DNA from: Nematostella vectensis | Lineage: Eukaryota; Cnidaria; Anthozoa; Actiniaria; Edwardsiidae | DNA length: 64,000 nucleotides | Direction: 5' to 3' | Assembly: GCF_932526225.1 (NCBI RefSeq) | Contig: NC_064038.1 | Location: 14,343,647-14,407,646 of the forward strand | In this document: positions 60,081 through 64,000 of the stretch, piece after piece | Numbering within the stretch: position 1 is the first letter of the stretch | Layout: every line of letters begins with the position of its first letter | Notes under the pieces: generated by a model | What the model saw: only the letters and a program-made list of their open reading frames with translations | The model's database searches: none | What the model was told of the DNA's origin: nothing | Position numbers and translations under genes: made by a program

Positions 60081-62510
60081 TGATCGATTATTTGTTTTGC
60101 AAGTTCTATATTCATTACCAAGGTATTAATTAATGTTAATTAGTTGAGCAAAAAACACACGAAGCCGTATTGTTTAGGTTGGTAAATAAAACCGTTATGT
60201 TTACAACCCGTAAAACAAAACAAAAAACACCACAATGTCTTAACGATACCAGTAGTGAAGTTTTTCACTTTGACGCAGCAGTATGAGCTCAAAAGCTTTT
60301 TTACAGGAGATACTTGCTCTCAATGATAAATCTGTAATGAAAACAGTTTTCTAGCAACCTAAAGAACAGGGAAAGGGAAAATGTTAGGTAAATACTCAAT
60401 AAGTCATTGCATTACTGTTGTATTTTTTTATCAATCATTGCAAGTAGATTTCCATTTCTTCATTTTTTTCCTCTCCCTGTGACTATTTTTGATTCTCATG
60501 CTGTTTCTCCTCTGCACCCAAAATAAACTACAGACATCTTGATCTTGCAATTTCAGAAATATCAAGGATTTTTGGGGGGATTTGCTTCTTGTCAATTTGT
60601 TCTCCTCCATTCAATTTTATTTTGGAATAGCATAACTATGAGTGGATCCAGTGTTTTTAAAAAAAGCAGGTCATCGTGCTAAAGGGCGGGTGCACCAATA
60701 ATTATGCAATGCACGACTTGAGTTATATTTGTGGATTTTAATTTCCTTGAGGATTTAGAATCACCAGTAAGTGATACATGAACACTTCAGTAAGGAAACT
60801 AAGCTATATAATTGTCTAACTATGTAATTCTATGATTGGATTGCTGTTTCATCCATAAGAGTATTTATTTTTTTAAGGAGAGTCACATTTCGTCCTTTTC
60901 CCGCTCGCTATTTACTATTTGTTTTTCCAATTGATATTCTTTGCTGTTTCCTGTCTACATCTAAAATTGATCAGTGAACATGTTTGGTTTGAAATTAGGA
61001 ATTGAAATCGAGGACTTGTAGTAATGTCTTAGATATTTTTTAATTACATCCACTTCATTAATTTTGGAGTTGCAATGGGTGCATCCGGAGTTTTGGAAAA
61101 CAACAGGCCACCATTTGCTAAAGGGTGGGTGCAACAATACATGATGCATGACAGGAGGTCTATTTGTGGATTGTAATTTCCAAACATTCTTCTGAATAAT
61201 CTGTCCAATAAATGGGGAATCATTACTAAAGCGGTACATGAAAACTACAGTATGTCATCTAAACTGTCTAGCCATATTTTTGGAATCATTGGAATACAAT
61301 ACACCAAAAACTGGTATTCGACTCTGCCAAATAATTCGTCTTTTATAAGACTTCTTCAGGGCAGACCCCCATGAAGGGAAATAAGAATTGACTTCTTGAC
61401 TCTTGACAAATATTTTCTGTCAACTAAGACACTTTGAACTTTGCCAGCCTTTTCCACACCAGGTTTCGTGTTTGTTTGCGTAAATATTGCATACTCGATA
61501 TTATTGAATAAGGGCTTGACCCATTTCGAGGGGCCAATAAAATTTATAATTTACTTAACGGTAATAAATTTGGAGATTTTAATATCATTAAAAAATTCTA
61601 AAGACACCTAGATCCATGGACACCCAGATCCAAATAAAACTACCTTAATCAGTCAACAGAAAAAGATGTTCAATGCGGGTACGCTTTCAGGCACCACCTA
61701 AATCTACATATTATGTAGGCCACCTTCTTATTTCCGTTTGATTGATAGTTGCCATTAGACAAGAGGTGTACTAACAGACTACAAGTGCATTATAGCGGTG
61801 CTTCGCGCATGCTGTATATGTGACGTATCTTGGAGGCTGACTTGCTGTGCTGGCTCACTTTAAACACGGGTTTCCCGATCGTTGGTTGATATCCACGCCT
61901 GCTCTAGCTGTTGCCGTATTTCCGAGACTCTGAGCTTCCAATTGGTCGCATCCCAGTAGCACATGTCAATCACCTCTCGTATCTATGGAGATGACGCATT
62001 AGCACATCAAATGCCAATTGATGCATTAGCATATAAAAGTTCAAGAAGACGATGAAGACGATGTATTAGTAATATAAATCGCTTTTCGTATCTATGGCGC
62101 TAAATTATTAGCACATGTCAATCAATTCACAGGCATAAAACTATATCTTCCCTTTTGACAAATTTTAGATTTTAGAGAAAATGTGAGGCTGTTTTTCCGA
62201 AGACATTGCAATCAGAATGACTTGGAGAGTAGGATTCGGGGAACGGATTAAGGAAGCGTACGGGAACTTTATGAAGAAGGATTCAACGACGCGTATAATC
62301 TATAGAAAAAGCCATACCAGAGAAACCGGAAAATATAAATCAAACGAGTGACCCATTATTGCAAAAATGTAATGAAATTCAAATTCACTGCACATGGTTT
62401 TTGTATCTGAAAATCAAGTCTGTCCTTGTAGTTTGAAAATGTACTCTTTAAAAATTCTTGTACAGTGAGAACATACATCCGCCCTCCCCGGCTTCCTAAG
62501 GTCAGCTAAC
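60081..62510. other. Intergenic DNA with a diverged ~455-bp tandem repeat
   Basis: The segments at about 60610-60830 and 61065-61280 share GCTAAAGGGYGGGTGCAMCAA, ATTTGTGGATT and later phrases in order. No coding region recognised. Confidence 0.55.
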
Positions 62511-64000
62511 CTGTGCACTTATGTCTTTGTCGTATCCACAGCTTCGCAGAGTCAGTTGTTGAAGCTTTCCAAGTTGATGGACGTCTATCCGATAAGCTTC
62601 TGTATCTCTTCTGGCAATTATCCGAGCGGTTTCGTAACCTCCGATACACACTTTGATGGAAGGCGTCTGCAGGTCACACATAAAGAGACAAAAGTTAAAA
62701 AGAGAACAACCTTGTCACACCGCTGTCACGTCACACCATTGCACGGTCGCGTCACGTCATATCAAACCATGTCACTGTTATTGTACTGCTACGTTATACC
62801 ATGTCACAACATTGTCATGTTACAACCTGAAACAGTGAAAACGCCGCTGCGCCTACTCGTTCAGAAAAGCCTCACACTCAAACCACTACCATGAAAAGGA
62901 ATAATAACAAAACTGCGGGGACGGTGCCATTTCCCATTTAAGTCGTAATTTGAGGAAGTACATACGGGGGACAATCCTCCTTTTCCCATCAACCCTCAAC
63001 CGGACAAAGGTCAAAGCTTCTACCATGGTCACGCTCACGGCAACGTTGATCCACGCTTTGCCACAGACACTTCACAGTCACACCATGTCACGGTAGAAGA
63101 AGCGCCATCCACATTATATCACAAAGCACCGTTTCAAATGCGGTCCAGCCTCGCGATCACAGACCTTACCCTTCTCGCCTGACAGACAAGTACAGTGTCT
63201 TGATTGATGTTGCCATGGGCGACGCCATGCTTGTGAAGGTGCTCGACCCCCTGCATTGCGTCTATAATGATTGCTAGAAGAGTCTCTAGGCTAACTGTGA
63301 AATCAGCCTCACACAGAAAAGCACTCAAGGTTGACATGGATGGGGGGTAATCGAAGCAGATTACCCTGACGAGACAGAGAAACGAGATGGAGGTAAAGAC
63401 CTTTGTACAACACAAATTAGCATCGCTAGAAATGGACGAATAGCACACACAGTATCTCTCGGTTTCACATAAAAGTGTATTTACTCCACGAAGCTTTTTA
63501 ATAAATCACTTCTCCGGTCCAGGTCAATGAAGTACGATTGTTCATAGCTCCCATTTAACACCTCTTAAAGTTCCTTTGATTAGACTCTGGATTGAGCCCG
63601 GAAACCCCTTGAAGGAGTACTCGCGCAAGCACATACTTCTTAAATGGCCTGTTAATCATTACATACGAGAAAAGGTCCTTATTACTTTACAAAAATACCT
63701 GTAGTTAGAGTTCAAGTTAATCCCTTGTGCATCGCCCATGTCAAAAACAAGAGATTTGCCTGAAAAAAGGATGACAATCATGTACACGGTTAAATAGCAA
63801 GGATTTGTTTTTTGCAAACAGACAAATAGACATACAGACAAAATGACAGCATGCATTTTCCGTGGCAAACCTTTCTGGTGCCAGCGATATTTGAGCAGAT
63901 TGTCGTGGTCTTGAGCCGATATTATTTTCTTCAACACTGCTACCTCATGTTTGAATTCCTTCGCATTTTTTTCTGGAAACACCTTTAGCAGTTGCTCTGT
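62511..64000 (-). CDS. Kinase-like (possible pseudokinase) gene, four exons, partial
   Basis: Minus-strand exons: beyond the window to 63871, 63759-63699, 63365-63170 and 62666-62511. All have AG/GT borders and matching phases. They encode FKHEVAVLKKIISAQDHDNLL (C-helix Glu and the following strand), SLVFDMGDAQGINL, then CFDYPPSMSTLSAFL, AMQGVEHLHKHGVAHGNINQ (the catalytic-loop position, where HRDLKxxN would be expected but AHGNINQDT is found) and IKVCIGGYETARII. The HRD aspartate is replaced, suggesting an inactive or atypical kinase domain, perhaps the intracellular part of a receptor. The gene continues on both sides. Confidence 0.7.

Overview
The window looks like nuclear DNA of a metazoan, most probably an anthozoan cnidarian. 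Host genes are split by short exons with GTAAGT-type donors. Recognisable products are a secreted astacin-ShKT metalloprotease, the ribosome-biogenesis protein NSA2, a DEG/ENaC-like channel and a kinase-like protein. The intergenic DNA is AT-rich and full of long poly-G tracts, minisatellites and mobile DNA. The cnidarian assignment is inference from gene content and transposon families; no rRNA or mitochondrial marker is present.

Layout. 1-199: end of a second copy of the large virus-like element, minus strand. 2456-8420: astacin gene, minus, with minisatellites in its introns. 9790-11975: a pair of direct repeats about 2 kb apart. 13238-20110: complete 11-exon NSA2 gene, minus. 21376-26454: DEG/ENaC-like exons, minus, with a 2.1-kb minisatellite in one intron. 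27868-36077: an 8.2-kb element with about 630-bp terminal inverted repeats (TIRs), carrying a decayed gene with a FEN1/PIN-like nuclease signature. 37858-38604: degraded zinc-finger family gene. 38933-54073: a Polinton/Maverick-like element with 6-bp target duplication GTTATC. 55045-55702: relic of a transposase-like gene. 57072-60080: Ty3/gypsy pol remnant split by a truncated LINE. 62511-64000: exons of a kinase-like gene, minus.

The Polinton-like element is the centrepiece. It encodes a retroviral-type integrase, an A32-like packaging ATPase, a double-jelly-roll-type major capsid protein, several small conserved membrane or helical proteins, a Cys-rich zinc protein and a large protein joining a possible polymerase remnant, an SF1 helicase and an HNH domain. 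No complete DNA polymerase B or Ulp1-type protease is visible. Almost every gene carries one or a few nonsense or frameshift breaks, so the copy is recently dead. A second 5.4-kb element, with its own candidate transposase gene, has landed inside the capsid gene. A near-identical host sequence just to the right of the element is a paralogous empty site that fixes its boundaries.

Two protein families here deserve attention: the FEN1/PIN-like family in the long-TIR element, and the WHDHS-motif family present both in the insertion in the capsid gene and as the 55-kb relic. Both look like transposition genes without the signatures of common transposase superfamilies.
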